A DNA stretch of 17,938 nt, taken from the NCBI GenBank assembly GCA_934561335.1, contig CAKTGD010000011.1:1-17938 (forward strand), written 5' to 3'. The notes beneath the pieces were generated by a model, which searched no databases, was not told the DNA's origin, and saw only the letters and a program-made list of their open reading frames with translations. Position numbers and translations under genes: made by a program. The stretch comes from an uncultured Oscillospiraceae bacterium (GTDB lineage: Bacteria > Bacillota_A > Clostridia > Oscillospirales > Oscillospiraceae). Positions 17,224-17,938 of the stretch are shown here, piece by piece (the stretch's first letter is position 1; each line of letters opens with the position of its first letter).

Positions 17224-17938
17224 TCAGCGCTGCCTTTCTCCGCCTTCTTGGCTGTTTTCTTAGGGGCGGCGGTCGTCTTTTTGGCGGTGGTCGTCTTTTT
17301 GGCGGCGGTTTTTTTGGCCGCCGGCTTTGCAGCGGTCTTTGCAGCGGCCGTCTTTTTCGTCTTTTCCGCAGCCTTTTTGTCGGCTGCTTCCGCCGTCTGC
17401 GCCGCCGCATCCTCGCTGCCTTCGGCGGTATCCTTCTTACGATGGTAGCCCCGTTTATCCTCCGGCAGGAAGTTGGCACACTGCTCATTGATGCAGAAGG
17501 GCTTGCTGAAGCCGCGGCCCGCCCGCTTGAACATGGTATGGCCGCAGAGGGGACAATCCTCCTTGGTGGGCACATCCCACGTCATGAAATCGCAGGTATG
17601 CTCGGCCTTTTTGTTGCTGGCAAACTCGCAGCAGTAGTAGGTATACTGCTTGCCGGAGGTCTTGCTGGTGCCGCTGCGCTTCATGAGGCGGCCGCCGCAC
17701 TTGGGGCAGCGGCCCGGCATCTCCACCACCAGCGGCATGGTAAAGGTACACTCGGGATAGCCGGGGCAGGCCAGGAAGGGGCCAAACCGGCCCTCACGCT
17801 CTACCAGATTGCGGCCGCATACGGGGCACAGCTCATCGCTGACAGTGGGCTCAGGGCGGATATAGTCGCCCTGCTCGGCCTCGGTCAGGTGCTGGGCAAA
17901 GCCATCGTCATAGAACTGGTGCAGCACCTGCTTCCAGG
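17220..17938 (-). CDS. topA: DNA topoisomerase I, C-terminal 239 residues (5' end outside window)
   Basis: Type IA topoisomerase I relaxes negative supercoils. Only the C-terminal part is visible, open to the right edge, so no start can be assigned; the catalytic Tyr domain lies outside. Visible first is a linker (FAQHLTEAEQGDYIRPEP), then three zinc-ribbon repeats: CPVCGR with CPGYPEC; CPKCGG with CCEF and a later Cys; and CPLCGH with CINEQC. These are typical of the topoisomerase C4 zinc fingers that bind single-stranded DNA. The last 75 or so residues are a low-complexity Lys/Ala/Thr tail (for example KKTAAKKTTTAKKTTA), unlike the zinc ribbons and resembling histone H1 tails. The stop overlaps the trmFO start. 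Confidence 0.95.
   Translation of the reverse strand, partial: WKQVLHQFYDDGFAQHLTEAEQGDYIRPEPTVSDELCPVCGRNLVEREGRFGPFLACPGYPECTFTMPLVVEMPGRCPKCGGRLMKRSGTSKTSGKQYTYYCCEFASNKKAEHTCDFMTWDVPTKEDCPLCGHTMFKRAGRGFSKPFCINEQCANFLPEDKRGYHRKKDTAEGSEDAAAQTAEAADKKAAEKTKKTAAAKTAAKPAAKKTAAKKTTTAKKTTAAPKKTAKKAEKGSAE
17271..17306. repeat. Two tandem 18-bp units in the topA tail
   Basis: GGTCGTCTTTTTGGCGGT is followed directly by the same 18 bases with the last base changed to C. It encodes the repeated Lys/Thr/Ala hexads of the topoisomerase tail. Looser copies of the same unit flank it, consistent with tail growth by slippage or unequal exchange. Confidence 0.8.

Overview
The window is a GC-rich (about 60 % by eye), gene-dense chromosomal piece that best fits a Clostridia-class Firmicute, probably of the Oscillospiraceae/Ruminococcaceae. 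The reasons are strong AGGAGG-type ribosome sites, a topA-trmFO-plsX-acpP-rnc order, a TrmFO-type tRNA methyltransferase, a SpoIIIE/FtsK translocase, and a bacterial V/A-type ATPase operon. It looks like core genome: I see no insertion sequence, phage gene, tRNA, rRNA or CRISPR array.

Layout. (1) Bases 1-2658, minus strand: uppP followed by the first 607 codons of ftsK/spoIIIE. The ftsK gene runs off the left edge just after its Walker B motif. (2) Bases 2659-2988: a divergent intergenic region. It holds an extended -10 promoter for uppP, a good sigma-A promoter for the ATPase operon (TTGTGA, 17 nt, TATGAT), and a strongly structured leader RNA of about 110 nt. (3) Bases 2989-11475, plus strand: nine V/A-ATPase genes in the order G-I-K-E-C-F-A-B-D. 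This matches the ntpFIKECGABD part of the Enterococcus hirae Na+-ATPase operon as I remember it. (4) A 16-bp-stem bidirectional terminator separates this operon from the convergent genes on its right. (5) Bases 11537-13580, minus strand: an ECF-like sigma factor and an overlapping gene for an unrecognised membrane protein, probably its regulator or sensor. (6) Bases 13733-17938, minus strand: topA (C-terminal part only), trmFO, plsX, acpP and rnc, with an extra promoter in front of acpP and terminators after acpP and rnc.

How the genes fit together. The nine ATPase subunits make a complete rotary enzyme: catalytic head A/B, central stalk D/F/C, peripheral stalks E/G, and membrane part I/K. 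The K rotor protein carries the full set of Na+-coordinating residues known from E. hirae NtpK, so the enzyme is predicted to move Na+. Its mRNA leader has a compact hairpin followed by four mutually complementary segments that can pair in alternative ways, as in a riboswitch or attenuator. Known Na+-I riboswitches control Na+-related genes, including those that use Na+ gradients for ATP production, so a Na+-sensing leader is the most attractive hypothesis here. I could not match a family consensus by eye. The right-hand genes combine DNA topology (topA), tRNA modification (trmFO), phospholipid and fatty-acid synthesis (plsX, acpP) and RNA processing (rnc). On the left, uppP recycles the lipid carrier for the cell wall and ftsK segregates chromosomes.

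No wholly new multi-gene system is evident. The items most worth a second look are the ATPase leader RNA, the sigma factor/membrane protein pair, and the histone-H1-like tail on topoisomerase I.
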